From Acidobacteria bacterium UBA823 (lineage in GTDB: Bacteria > Acidobacteriota > Vicinamibacteria > Vicinamibacterales > UBA823), in NCBI GenBank assembly GCA_002296225.1, contig DBHR01000019.1:1-43642 (forward strand): a stretch of 43,642 nt of DNA. The letters run 5' to 3'. Shown one piece after another: positions 8,550 through 17,325 of this stretch. The notes under the pieces were generated by a model that was given only the letters and a program-made list of their open reading frames with translations, was not told where the DNA came from and did not search any database. The position numbers and the translations under genes were made by a program. Within the stretch, counting starts at the first letter, position 1; each line of letters opens with the position of its first letter.

Positions 8550-11500
8550 CTAGTAGGTCAGACGGAAGCTGAGCTGCCAGATGCGCATGAACCCGACCTG
8601 CTGCGTCACGCGGCCAAAGGTCGAGCTGCCGATCGAGTTCGAGCTAACTCCCCCGAACTTGGCCGTGTTGGTCAAATTCAGGATCTCGAACCGGACCTGC
8701 GCGACAGCGCCGCCACCAACTTCAGTGTCCTTGGCGATGACCATGTCGATGTTCTTCCGGAACTGATACCGCGCGGCCGTGATCGTACGCGGCGCGCCTC
8801 CAAGCGAGCCCTTACCAGGGCTGGAGAACGCAGCTGATTTGAACCAGCGAGCGTCGGTGTTTCCGGTGTATGCGACACGACTGAGATCGTCACCCGCAGT
8901 ATTCGGGTCGCCGATCTTGTTCGGCCGCTGCCGGCCGCACGCGTTGGCGCAGTTGGTTGAGGAGTTACTGCTGCTCATCACTGCGTTCAGCGGTGCGCCG
9001 CTGACGAGCTGAACCACCGCGGACGCTGTCCAACCACCGAAGATCGGATATGCGGCAGAACCTTCGGCCGGCCCAGGGATCCTGAGGATGGGAGCCAGGA
9101 TGACCCGGTGCGGGGACTCGAAGATGCTCGATGCATACTCGCCCTTCACCATGTCGAACGCGTTCTGCGGAGTTGCGGTTCGGCTAGCAAAGCTGGTGCT
9201 CTGCCCCCACTGGTTGTCCTTCGTGTTGCTGAGGGTGTAGCTGAACCGACCGCCCCAGGCGCTGTTTCCGGTCCGCTTATCAAGTTTGAAGATAAGCGCG
9301 TGGTACTGACGCCGGCCACCTGCGTTCATCTCGAGCACATTGACGTTCTTGAACTGCGGGAACGCCTGCAGCAACCGATACATCGGGATGGTCGCAGCAG
9401 TCTTGTACTCGCCTGCACTCGCCGCTCCATAGAACGGGTTGGCAGTAGAGGCACGCATTGAGTCCGCGTCCCAGCCAGTGCCTGACGGGAACTCGCTCTT
9501 GGCGACAGACGGGCGAACCTGGTTGATATTGATGCTGCAGCCACTGTTCGAACCGCAGAAGCCAATATCACGCGCGGTCGCGCCGGTGTAGCCAAACGTC
9601 ACCGCCATGTCATTGGTGAGTTCGCGCTGCATGTCGATCGAGTACTGGTGCACGATACCGGAGTCCTTCGTGTCATCCACGTAGGAAACGCTACCGCCAA
9701 TACCCGTCAACAAGCCGAGCGTGGCACCCACTGGCGTCTGCAACCCGCTTGGAAACGGATTGTCGAGCGCCGTCGTTGGGATCTCAGTCGCGGAGTCAGA
9801 CTGCGTCATCGAGGTGTTCCGCGTGAACCCAATCTGGCCTTGGCTACTGTTCGAGAAGTTCCACGGTGCGTAGAACAACCCGTAGCCAGCTCTGAGCACG
9901 GTCCCGTCGTTGATCGCGACGGTCATTCCGAGTCGCGGTGACAGACGGAAATTCTCCATGTCGCCGTGCTCCCGCGGGACACCGTTGACGCCCGCGAACT
10001 CCAAGCCGCCCAGAACCTCTCGGCCCAACGCATTTTTAACCGTAATGCCGTTGGTGTTGAGTTCGTCGCCGATCGGGTTGACGACGGTCTTGTTCAACCG
10101 GTAGGTGAACTTGTCCGCCTTCTCCCGCATCCCGTCTTCGTGGTCGAGCCGGACACCAGCATTGAGCGTGACGCGCGAGTTCACACGCCAGTCATCCTGG
10201 ATATACAGGGCCCAGTAGCGAAGATAGAGGTCTAGGAGGCCACGGTTGGCATCCACACCCCCGGAAGCCGGAGCGCCCATGAGGAAGCTCGCGAACGGGT
10301 CTCCACCGACACCGTCATTCTGCGTGAACTTCTCGTTAAAGGAGAAGCTTCCCGCCATGCGATACCGGGTCGGCGTATGAATGCCCATCTCCCGGAGGTC
10401 GCCACCGATCTTGATGCTGTGTTGGCCGGACAGCTTCGAGAGCGCTACGTTGATCGCGTATGGCGATTTCCACACACGCCCTAACGAGCCGCCGCTCTTG
10501 CCAACGTCGAAGTAGTTCACGTTGCCGCCCAAGGAGATGCCGGGGATCATGTGCTGTCCCAGCTCGGACTCGAGCGCGCTCGTGAAGGAGGAGTCGAAGC
10601 CCAGTCCCGCGGCGCCAGGCGCGTAGGTGCCAGGCGTCGTGTTGTCGAGCCAACGAGTCCAACCGTAGCGGGTCGTGAGCACGGTGGTGTCGTTCAGGAT
10701 GTTCGTGTTGTTCATCACCAGCACGTGCGGACGCCGCTCAAGATACCAGGCACCACTGGACGAGAAGTAGTCGCTCTTTGCGGTGCCAGGGAGGATGTAG
10801 GAGTACGACGGTTCGTCCGTCGAGTTGTAGAGATACATCCCGGACAGCGACCAGTCGTCGCTGAACTTGTGCTCCATCTTGAACGTGTACATGTCCGCCT
10901 TGTCGATCGTTTGCGAGTTGTCGGCTACGTTCTGCGTGCCATCTTCCTGGCTCGCGCTGTAGTCCTTGCCGCTGATCGTCTTGGTCGGCCAGAGTGCCGT
11001 AATGGCTAACGCCACCGGGCTCAATGCCGCGTGACCGGACATGTCGGCGTTGGTGAACTCAGGCGTAGCAATCGAGCCTGAGCCGGTCGCCGGGCACTTG
11101 GTGGTCGCGGTAGAGAGTCCACGACACCAGGGGTTCCAGAGACGCGTCGCGGTGCCACTGATGGTCGACTTGGAGAAGTCGCCCGTGCGCTGGTTGACAC
11201 CAGGCCAAATCTGCTGCTGGTGCCGCTGGGTGAAGGAACGGTAGCCCTCACTCGCAAACCACCAGAAGGTGCGGTTCCGCGCGAGCGGGCCGCCAACGCC
11301 ACCACCATACAGCTTGTAGTAGGCGTTATCCATGCCGGAGCTGGTCTTGGTCCCACCACTCTTCTTGGTGAAGAAGTTGAGCGTCTGCCCCCAGACCGGT
11401 CGGGTCTGGTAGAAGCCGCTGCCGTGGAACTCGTTGGTGCCGACCCGACCTGTGGTGTTGAACACACCGCCACCGGTCCGACCCATTTCGGCGTCGTAGG

Positions 11501-12179
11501 TGTGAACCTGTACCTTGACGTCGGAGAGCGACTCAATCGTCGGATTCAACACCGCGCGATTGTTTAGCTCAGTGATTGGAACCCCGTCCAGCAGGTAGTT
11601 GTTGTTGCGGATGGCGCCGCCACCTAGCGAAATACGCGAGGCGTTCGACTGGTCCTGCTGGCGGTTGAACTGCGGGTCGCCAATCGGGGTAACGGTCGGA
11701 ATCGTGACCGCGATCAAGAAGGCGTTACGGCCCGGGGCCGGCAACGTCTCGAGGATCTCCCGGTCAAGCGAGTCGCCAACCGAAGCGGTGGACGTCTCGA
11801 TGAGCGGTGCGTCCGCCGTCACGGTGATTTCCTCTTCCACCGTGCCGACTTCCAGTAGCAAGTCAACCACCATGAATTCTTGGGTGCTGACCGTAAGGCC
11901 CTGCTGCTCGTAGGTTTTATACCCGGGCAGCGAGGTGCGGACTGAGTAAGTTCCCGGAATGACGGCCACGAACTGATACTCACCAATTTCGTTTGTGGTC
12001 ACATCACGGGCGACCGTCGTACCCTGGTTAGTCAGGGTCACGGTCACGCCGGGGATAATCCCCTGCGCGTCAGACACGGTGCCACGCACCGAGCCCGTAA
12101 ACTGCTGACTCATCGCATCAGTGGCCCCGCCAAACAGCAGGAGCGCACTCATCGCGATCAGTAGCGACGTTCTCTTCAT
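8550..12179 (-). CDS. Oar-like TonB-dependent receptor with carboxypeptidase-regulatory domain
   Basis: A 1209-residue outer-membrane protein. Residues 1-24 are a signal peptide (MKRTSLLIAMSALLLFGG). Residues ~25-115 are a carboxypeptidase-regulatory-like beta-sandwich (GSVRGTVSDAQG, PGVTVTLTN, GEYQFVAVIPGTYSV). A plug domain follows (VEEEITVTADAPLIETS, NNNYLLDGVPITE), then a large beta-barrel ending in WQLSFRLTY, an aromatic terminus typical of Bam substrates. This architecture is the Oar/TonB-like class abundant in Acidobacteriota and is usually assumed to import oligomeric nutrients; the ligand is unknown. Three cysteine pairs (NPWC..TKC, GFCGSNSGC, NCANAC) probably form surface-loop disulfides. 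ATG 12179 is chosen over the longer frame because GAGGAGGGG precedes it and the signal peptide begins there. It is a single-gene unit with its own candidate promoter and terminator. Confidence 0.93.
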   Translation of the reverse strand: MKRTSLLIAMSALLLFGGATDAMSQQFTGSVRGTVSDAQGIIPGVTVTLTNQGTTVARDVTTNEIGEYQFVAVIPGTYSVRTSLPGYKTYEQQGLTVSTQEFMVVDLLLEVGTVEEEITVTADAPLIETSTASVGDSLDREILETLPAPGRNAFLIAVTIPTVTPIGDPQFNRQQDQSNASRISLGGGAIRNNNYLLDGVPITELNNRAVLNPTIESLSDVKVQVHTYDAEMGRTGGGVFNTTGRVGTNEFHGSGFYQTRPVWGQTLNFFTKKSGGTKTSSGMDNAYYKLYGGGVGGPLARNRTFWWFASEGYRSFTQRHQQQIWPGVNQRTGDFSKSTISGTATRLWNPWCRGLSTATTKCPATGSGSIATPEFTNADMSGHAALSPVALAITALWPTKTISGKDYSASQEDGTQNVADNSQTIDKADMYTFKMEHKFSDDWSLSGMYLYNSTDEPSYSYILPGTAKSDYFSSSGAWYLERRPHVLVMNNTNILNDTTVLTTRYGWTRWLDNTTPGTYAPGAAGLGFDSSFTSALESELGQHMIPGISLGGNVNYFDVGKSGGSLGRVWKSPYAINVALSKLSGQHSIKIGGDLREMGIHTPTRYRMAGSFSFNEKFTQNDGVGGDPFASFLMGAPASGGVDANRGLLDLYLRYWALYIQDDWRVNSRVTLNAGVRLDHEDGMREKADKFTYRLNKTVVNPIGDELNTNGITVKNALGREVLGGLEFAGVNGVPREHGDMENFRLSPRLGMTVAINDGTVLRAGYGLFYAPWNFSNSSQGQIGFTRNTSMTQSDSATEIPTTALDNPFPSGLQTPVGATLGLLTGIGGSVSYVDDTKDSGIVHQYSIDMQRELTNDMAVTFGYTGATARDIGFCGSNSGCSININQVRPSVAKSEFPSGTGWDADSMRASTANPFYGAASAGEYKTAATIPMYRLLQAFPQFKNVNVLEMNAGGRRQYHALIFKLDKRTGNSAWGGRFSYTLSNTKDNQWGQSTSFASRTATPQNAFDMVKGEYASSIFESPHRVILAPILRIPGPAEGSAAYPIFGGWTASAVVQLVSGAPLNAVMSSSNSSTNCANACGRQRPNKIGDPNTAGDDLSRVAYTGNTDARWFKSAAFSSPGKGSLGGAPRTITAARYQFRKNIDMVIAKDTEVGGGAVAQVRFEILNLTNTAKFGGVSSNSIGSSTFGRVTQQVGFMRIWQLSFRLTY

Positions 12180-12267
12180 AACGGTTCCCCTCCTCAAAAC
12201 AAACAACGAACTTCCTGCAGTGGACAATTTAAGCGCTTTTTTATTCCACATTTCGTAAAAACGAGCG

Positions 12268-12297
12268 ATTGTAGGCTGCTTTTTGATGCGAACGCAA
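12268..12297 (-). promoter_or_regulatory. Candidate sigma-70-type promoter of the TonB receptor gene
   Basis: Reading the minus strand, TTGCGT (12297-12292) is followed after 18 nt by TACAAT (12273-12268), a 5-of-6 match to the -10 consensus. This would give a leader of about 80 nt before the start at 12179. The -35 box is only a partial match. Confidence 0.5.
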
Positions 12298-12661
12298 GAA
12301 AATTCAGCCACAACCACACCAGTTATACAAGCAAAAGTCAGGCCAATTAGGAATCACAGAAATATAGGCCAAAAAAGCGGGAAGATTGCTCTTTGACCGG
12401 CTCACTACCCAAAAATCAGAAGTCCAATTCAATCTGTTGGATCATGGTCAATTATGCCCTGTTTTAGCCTCTGCCTAGACCAGTTAATCCATAAATGTGG
12501 ATTTCGTTAGACGTTATTTAAATCATTGAAAATAAGCAACTTACTACACGACAAACGGAATTTTCGCAGATTGTTCGTGTTTGATAATCAGTGCCCTTCT
12601 CGTTTCTCATCGCCGTCGTTCAGATGGCAAGAAGCAGGGGTCTTCCGAGAACAAACATGGC
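12298..12661. other. AT-rich intergenic spacer without a recognised gene
   Basis: About 360 bp clearly richer in A+T than the flanking genes. It lies between the start of the TonB receptor gene and the stop of the sulfatase-like gene. I see no convincing open reading frame, tRNA or terminator. One small inverted repeat is present (AATCCA at 12486-12491, TGGATT at 12498-12503). It may hold upstream regulatory sites for the receptor, or an unrecognised small RNA. Confidence 0.4.
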
Positions 12662-14803
12662 TCAGCGAGTGTCTAGTTCTGCGAGCCGCCGCCTCACTTG
12701 CTCGATGCCTCCTGAGTCTTCGCCGGCACGTGCAGTCAGGAGGTAGCGCTCAAGGTAGGGGCGCGCGTCCTGCGGACTGCTGGATTCCGCGATGAGGGCC
12801 GTCAGGTCGAGCACAGCGTCAACATCAGTCGGCGTGAGGTTGACTGCCTGGCGCCATGCGGCGATTGCACCAGCGATGTCGGTTGGTCTGCGCGCGGCGC
12901 CGAGCAGGCGCCAGGCAGGCGCGTAACCCGAGTCAGCGCGCGTGGCCTCTTCGAAGGCGAGGACCCCTTCTGCGATATTGCCGTCCTGGACCTCGATTAC
13001 GCCGAGATTCTTCCAGATTTCAGCCGTGGCCTCAATGTCAAGGGCGCGCTGGAATTGTGTGCGCGCGGCGTCACTTCGGCCGAGCGCGGCATACGCGCCG
13101 CCCAGCCTGTTGAGGTCGTCCGCCCACGGCGCCTCGCCCGTGACGAGCGCCTCGAGAATCCCGGCCGCGCGTGCGGGCTCGCCCGCATGCAAGAGTGCCA
13201 GGCTGAGGCGCTCACGGATTGCGTCGTTGTCCAGCCCTAGAGCGGTAGCCGCGTCTAGTATCTCAACGGCCTCAGCTGGCCGGCCGAGGTCAATTAAGAG
13301 CGTTGCTGCCGAGGTATACGCCGGTGCGAAGCGGGGGTATTGCTGGATCTGCGCGTCGAGAATATCGAGGCCGCCTTCGTGGCCTCCCGGCCCTATCAGG
13401 ACGGTGGCGAGTCGCTTGAGCACCTCGCGCCACGCGAGATGTACGTCGAGTTGGGTCTTGGGGTCGTCCGCCTCGGTGTAGGCTCGGTCGGGACTAGGAC
13501 GCCCTGCCCGACCCACCGTGTAACCAAGCGACCGGAGGCGGGCTTCAACCTCGTCAGTCATCGGGACGCGGGCCGGTTCGAGCGCGTCCCGCGTCCTGAG
13601 CGGGACGAGCGCCGCTGCCATCCGGCGGGCTCGCGCGGTCTCTCGCTCGAAAAGATTGGTGGTTTCTCCTGGGTCTGCGGCTAGGTCGTATAACTCAGGA
13701 ATTGGCAGGTCGATGAACTTCCACCCGTCCGCGATGATGCCCGTCAGCGGCGCCCAGTTACGCGTCAGATTTGCGGTGAGCGCTTCGAAGTAAACCGGCG
13801 GAACCGCCCGGTCGACGTCCAATTCCACCCTAAGCGATCGTCCGTCTACGCTAGACGTGAGCTCCTGCCCAAGCAGGTCGAGCACGGTCGGCAGGACATC
13901 GACGTGCGAAACCGGCACGTCACGCACAGCTGACGGAATGCCGGGGCCCGCGAGAATCAGCGGGACACGCAGTGTCGTGTCATAGGCGAACAAGGTGTGC
14001 GTCACCTCGCCGTGTTCGCCCCGTCCTTCACCGTGGTCCCCCGTGACGATGGTCAGCGTGTCATCGAGTGCGCCAGCCTTCCGCAGTCGCGTGAAAAAGC
14101 GCCCGAGGACCGCGTCGGTAAAGGCCACCTCGTTGTCGTAGGGGTCGGACACGCGTCGCTCCGGTGCGTCGTAGGGCTCGTGGGGGTCGAACAGGTGTGC
14201 CCAGGCGAACCACGGCGGCGTTTCGCCTGAGGGTGCAGCCGTGTCGTGCCGTGTGACGATCCAATCGCCGGCTCGACGAAGGACCTCGTCGGCCCGGCGC
14301 TGCACGAAATCCGCAGCGAGCGATGGCGCGATGGCGTCGAATCGATCGTCATACTCCTCAAATCCTTGGTCCAGGCCGAACCGTGAATCGAGGACGAACG
14401 CGCCGAGGAAGGCGCCAGTCCGATATCCGGCCGCCCTAAGGATTTCGGCCAGCGTGGTGCGCGCGTCGGCTAGGTGGTAGGACCCGTTGTCGCGCACGCC
14501 ATGGGCGGGCGGGGTGAGGCCCGTCATGATCGATGCATGCGAGGGTAATGTGACGGGTGCGTGGGCGTAGGCGTGTGAGAATCGGAAGCCGCGTTCCCCA
14601 AGGGCGTCGAGGTTCGGAGTCAGGCCGAGCGTTCCGACCCGGTCGGCGCGCAGTGTATCGACCGTGACGAGCAGTAGATTCGCGCCACGGAGGGCACCGC
14701 TGACCGTCGTTGTATCACTGGGTCGTGTCAGCTGCCACCATGCGGCGGCCGACACGAGCACCACCAGTCCGGCAGCCACGCCTCGCGCACGCGTTCGAGC
14801 CAC
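12662..14803 (-). CDS. Sulfatase-fold hydrolase/transferase fused to TPRs
   Basis: A 713-residue envelope protein. An N-terminal hydrophobic segment (~10-22) is a membrane anchor or signal. Residues ~42-400 are an alkaline-phosphatase/sulfatase fold: LLVTVDTLRADRVG with metal ligand Asp49, the nucleophile region PVTLPSHASIMTGL, TGDHGEGRGEHGE, and HVDVLPTVLDLLG. The sulfatase C-x-P-S-R signature is replaced by T-L-P-S-H (Thr85, His89), so formylglycine cannot form. Thr-based members of the superfamily are mostly phosphotransferases or phosphatases, so a sulfatase label would be misleading. Residues ~440-710 are TPR-like helices (for example LNRLGGAYAALGRSDAARTQ). The start is GTG at 14803; I see no clear ribosome-binding site. 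It follows the cupin gene by 46 bp on the same strand. Confidence 0.85.
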   Translation of the reverse strand: MARTRARGVAAGLVVLVSAAAWWQLTRPSDTTTVSGALRGANLLLVTVDTLRADRVGTLGLTPNLDALGERGFRFSHAYAHAPVTLPSHASIMTGLTPPAHGVRDNGSYHLADARTTLAEILRAAGYRTGAFLGAFVLDSRFGLDQGFEEYDDRFDAIAPSLAADFVQRRADEVLRRAGDWIVTRHDTAAPSGETPPWFAWAHLFDPHEPYDAPERRVSDPYDNEVAFTDAVLGRFFTRLRKAGALDDTLTIVTGDHGEGRGEHGEVTHTLFAYDTTLRVPLILAGPGIPSAVRDVPVSHVDVLPTVLDLLGQELTSSVDGRSLRVELDVDRAVPPVYFEALTANLTRNWAPLTGIIADGWKFIDLPIPELYDLAADPGETTNLFERETARARRMAAALVPLRTRDALEPARVPMTDEVEARLRSLGYTVGRAGRPSPDRAYTEADDPKTQLDVHLAWREVLKRLATVLIGPGGHEGGLDILDAQIQQYPRFAPAYTSAATLLIDLGRPAEAVEILDAATALGLDNDAIRERLSLALLHAGEPARAAGILEALVTGEAPWADDLNRLGGAYAALGRSDAARTQFQRALDIEATAEIWKNLGVIEVQDGNIAEGVLAFEEATRADSGYAPAWRLLGAARRPTDIAGAIAAWRQAVNLTPTDVDAVLDLTALIAESSSPQDARPYLERYLLTARAGEDSGGIEQVRRRLAELDTR

Positions 14804-14849
14804 GCGGCCACTGTATCAAACTGGCTTGCGGGTCCCGACCGTCGGTAGG

Positions 14850-15224
14850 TTACCGGTCGTTTTTCAGTTCGACAACGATGACTTCGATCGGTTGGTCCGA
14901 GTTGTTCACGTCAGCGTGCAATGTGCCGGGCTCGTCGTGTGTGAGCCAGTACGCCTGTCCGGCCTCCCAGTGCACAGTTTCCCGCTCGCCGGAGTTCTGC
15001 ACGATGTCGAGGTTCCCGTCAGTCAATGCGATGAGTGCACGGGAATGTTCATGGCGGTGCATGCTGAGAGGCTGATTGGGCAGGATGATGCTTTTCCAGA
15101 CTTTGACGTGGCCGTTCTCGAACTGGGGAATGCGGCGAGTGGCAGAGTCCGACTGTTGCGCCATGGTCACGACGGCGGACACGAGCACGAGAACGACGAG
15201 CCAAAACAGTGGGCGATTCAGCAT
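14850..15224 (-). CDS. Secreted or membrane-anchored small cupin protein
   Basis: A 124-residue protein with an N-terminal hydrophobic stretch (LFWLVVLVLVSAVVTMAQ) serving as signal peptide or anchor, then a single cupin beta-barrel (~35-120). The first cupin motif is visible as SMHRHEHSRALIALTDGNLDI, with three candidate metal-binding histidines, and the second around GQAYWLTHDEPGTLHADVN. Cupins of this size bind small molecules or act as simple metalloenzymes; no substrate can be assigned. GGAG precedes the ATG by about 9 nt. It is the first gene of a possible two-gene unit with the sulfatase-like gene, and diverges from the amidohydrolase lipoprotein at 15441. Confidence 0.75.
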   Translation of the reverse strand: MLNRPLFWLVVLVLVSAVVTMAQQSDSATRRIPQFENGHVKVWKSIILPNQPLSMHRHEHSRALIALTDGNLDIVQNSGERETVHWEAGQAYWLTHDEPGTLHADVNNSDQPIEVIVVELKNDR

Positions 15225-15440
15225 GATGCGAGCTCCATCTCAAGGTGGAAAGGACGTAAGTTGCCAGTCTATATCACTGCTGTTGACGAGACTCCGGTCA
15301 ATCTGCCGAGCGACGAAACGGCGTAGCGCGCCTGCGTGGAGACCCCTCGGCCGACCGAATCAGGTTCAAAACAGATTTTTCGAAATGTTATGAGTACAGT
15401 CAGTCTTTCTGGTTGACCCGATTGGAAAGCGAGGAATCCG

Positions 15441-17174
15441 ATGCGACAGCTTGCTGTGCTCATCCTGCTCGCGGTGGTCGGCGCCTGCGGGAGGGCACCC
15501 GACCCGGACATAGCACCCGACACGATCCTCCACAACGGCAATGTGATCACGGTCGACGCTTCGTTCAGTTCGGCTGATGCGGTGGCGATCACCGCCGGGC
15601 GATTCGTCGCCGTCGGGACTAATGACGACATCCGCGCGCTGGCCGGTCCGGCGACGCGCCTGATTGACCTCAATGGCTACACGGTCGTGCCGGGATTGGC
15701 GGACGGCCATTTGCACAACGGTGGCGGTGGCCCGGGCGTCGATCTTTCTCAGGCGCGGAGCCTCGCCGATGTGAAGGCAGCGATCGCGGCGCGCGCCCTG
15801 GAAACTGACACCGGCGAACTGATTGTCACGAACAGCGATTGGCACGAAGCGCAACTAGCCGAGCACGAGTTGCCGCTGAGACGCGACCTCGACATGGCGG
15901 CGCCCGATCATCCGGTCGTCGTCGTCCGTGGCGGCCACGAGTACATTCTGAACACTGTCGCATTGCGCAAGTGGGAGATCGACGAGTTGACGCCGGTCCC
16001 CGAAGGCGGCCGCATCACTCGGTATCCAGACGGCTCGCTCAACGGTGAGCTCGTGGATACGGCGAAGCGGTATGTGACCTTGCCCTCACCGCCCGAGCGA
16101 TCGCTCGACGAGCGGATTGCGTCACAGCGTGCTGACTACGCGAAGCTGCACAGCGCCGGCTTGACTAGCGTGCGTCACCCAGGGGCGTCGATCGAGCAGT
16201 ACCGCCTATTGCAGGAGATGCAGCGCCGTGGCGAACTAACGATGCGGGTCAACTTCCTGTTGCGCCCGACGCAAACGGCCGATGCGGTAGCCGTCGACGC
16301 GGAACTCGAGGCGTGGGGCGTACAGCCCGACGAAGGGGATCAGCGTCTGCGCATCGGTGGAATCAAACTTGGTGTGGACGGCGGGTTTGAGGGTGGATGG
16401 ATGCGTGAGCCTTACGCTCAGCCATTCGATCAGGACGGCACCTACTACGGACTCCGGACGATGTCCGATGCGGCGTTCATCGGCATTGCCCGCCTGCTCA
16501 ATCAGCGTGGGTGGCGGGTGGCCGCGCATGCCGTCGGCGATGCGGCGATCGATCTCGTACTTGACGGTTTCGAAGCTGCGCACGCGGAAGCGCCGCTGAC
16601 GGGCAAGCGGTGGTCGATCGAACATGGGTTCATTCCGCGGGACGACCACTTCGCGCGGATGCGCGAAGTGGACCTCGTGATCTCAGCCCAGAATCATCTC
16701 TACCTGGCCGGGCCGAGCCTCGTGAAGTACTGGGGCGCCGAACGGGCCGCGTGGACGACGCCAGTGCGGCGGTATCTCGACGAAGCGCTACCGGTGGCGG
16801 CCGGGACCGACTCGGCGGTCGTGCCCTACCCGCCGCTCTGGACGATCTACCACTTCGTGACGCGCAACACCATGAACAGCGGTGTGTTTGGGGAAGACCA
16901 GCGGATCACCCGCGAGGAGGCGCTACGCGCCAGCACGATGGGAAACGCACACCTCACGTTTGAGGAAAACGTGAAGGGGTCGATCGAACCAGGCAAGCTG
17001 GCCGATCTCGTCGTCCTGTCGGACGACATCATGACCTGCCCGCCCGAGCAGATCGAGCAGATGACGGTCTTGATGACCATGGTGGGCGGGGAGGTCGTTT
17101 ACGCGCACCTGGAGTTTGGTGTCGAAGACCTGAAAGAAGCGGTGAGGGTGGAGTCGGATACGGAGTCAGAGTGA
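15441..17174 (+). CDS. Lipoprotein amidohydrolase of the YtcJ-like (Amidohydro_3) family
   Basis: A 577-residue predicted lipoprotein: the signal MRQLAVLILLAVVGACG ends in a lipobox with Cys16. The amidohydrolase TIM barrel shows the metal-binding HxH pair His90/His92 (ADGHLHNGG), the KLGVDGGFEGGWM strand typical of YtcJ-like proteins, HAVGDAAIDLVLD, SIEHGFIPRDD and AAGTDSAVVPYPPLW with the catalytic-type Asp. The C-terminal urea-amidolyase-like sandwich ends with PGKLADLVVLSDDIM. Family members hydrolyse C-N bonds in exported substrates such as N-formylated or cyclic amides, but few are characterised. AGCGAGG lies upstream of the ATG. The FAD-oxidoreductase gene follows after 151 bp on the same strand. 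Confidence 0.88.
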   Translation: MRQLAVLILLAVVGACGRAPDPDIAPDTILHNGNVITVDASFSSADAVAITAGRFVAVGTNDDIRALAGPATRLIDLNGYTVVPGLADGHLHNGGGGPGVDLSQARSLADVKAAIAARALETDTGELIVTNSDWHEAQLAEHELPLRRDLDMAAPDHPVVVVRGGHEYILNTVALRKWEIDELTPVPEGGRITRYPDGSLNGELVDTAKRYVTLPSPPERSLDERIASQRADYAKLHSAGLTSVRHPGASIEQYRLLQEMQRRGELTMRVNFLLRPTQTADAVAVDAELEAWGVQPDEGDQRLRIGGIKLGVDGGFEGGWMREPYAQPFDQDGTYYGLRTMSDAAFIGIARLLNQRGWRVAAHAVGDAAIDLVLDGFEAAHAEAPLTGKRWSIEHGFIPRDDHFARMREVDLVISAQNHLYLAGPSLVKYWGAERAAWTTPVRRYLDEALPVAAGTDSAVVPYPPLWTIYHFVTRNTMNSGVFGEDQRITREEALRASTMGNAHLTFEENVKGSIEPGKLADLVVLSDDIMTCPPEQIEQMTVLMTMVGGEVVYAHLEFGVEDLKEAVRVESDTESE

Positions 17175-17325
17175 AACGGGCGTCCGACTTGCTGTCTCTG
17201 GTCTTTCGTTCCTTGCACGAACACCGCGCGCGACTGTTCCCAGCGCCCAGCGACAGCACTCTCCTGGGCGCCGAAGCCGGGTACACTAGGCCCACGAACC
17301 GCTCACTCGGAACAGCGAGGGCACG

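Noticed and set aside
12526..12795. Plus-strand open frame across the AT-rich spacer
   Set aside because: It has no ribosome-binding site, overlaps the sulfatase-like gene on the opposite strand and its sequence (many Arg/Cys/Ser) reads as antisense.
14850..15440. The divergent cupin/amidohydrolase spacer examined for promoters
   Set aside because: The best candidates (for example TTCAAA with TTATGA) match the consensus poorly, so none is reported.
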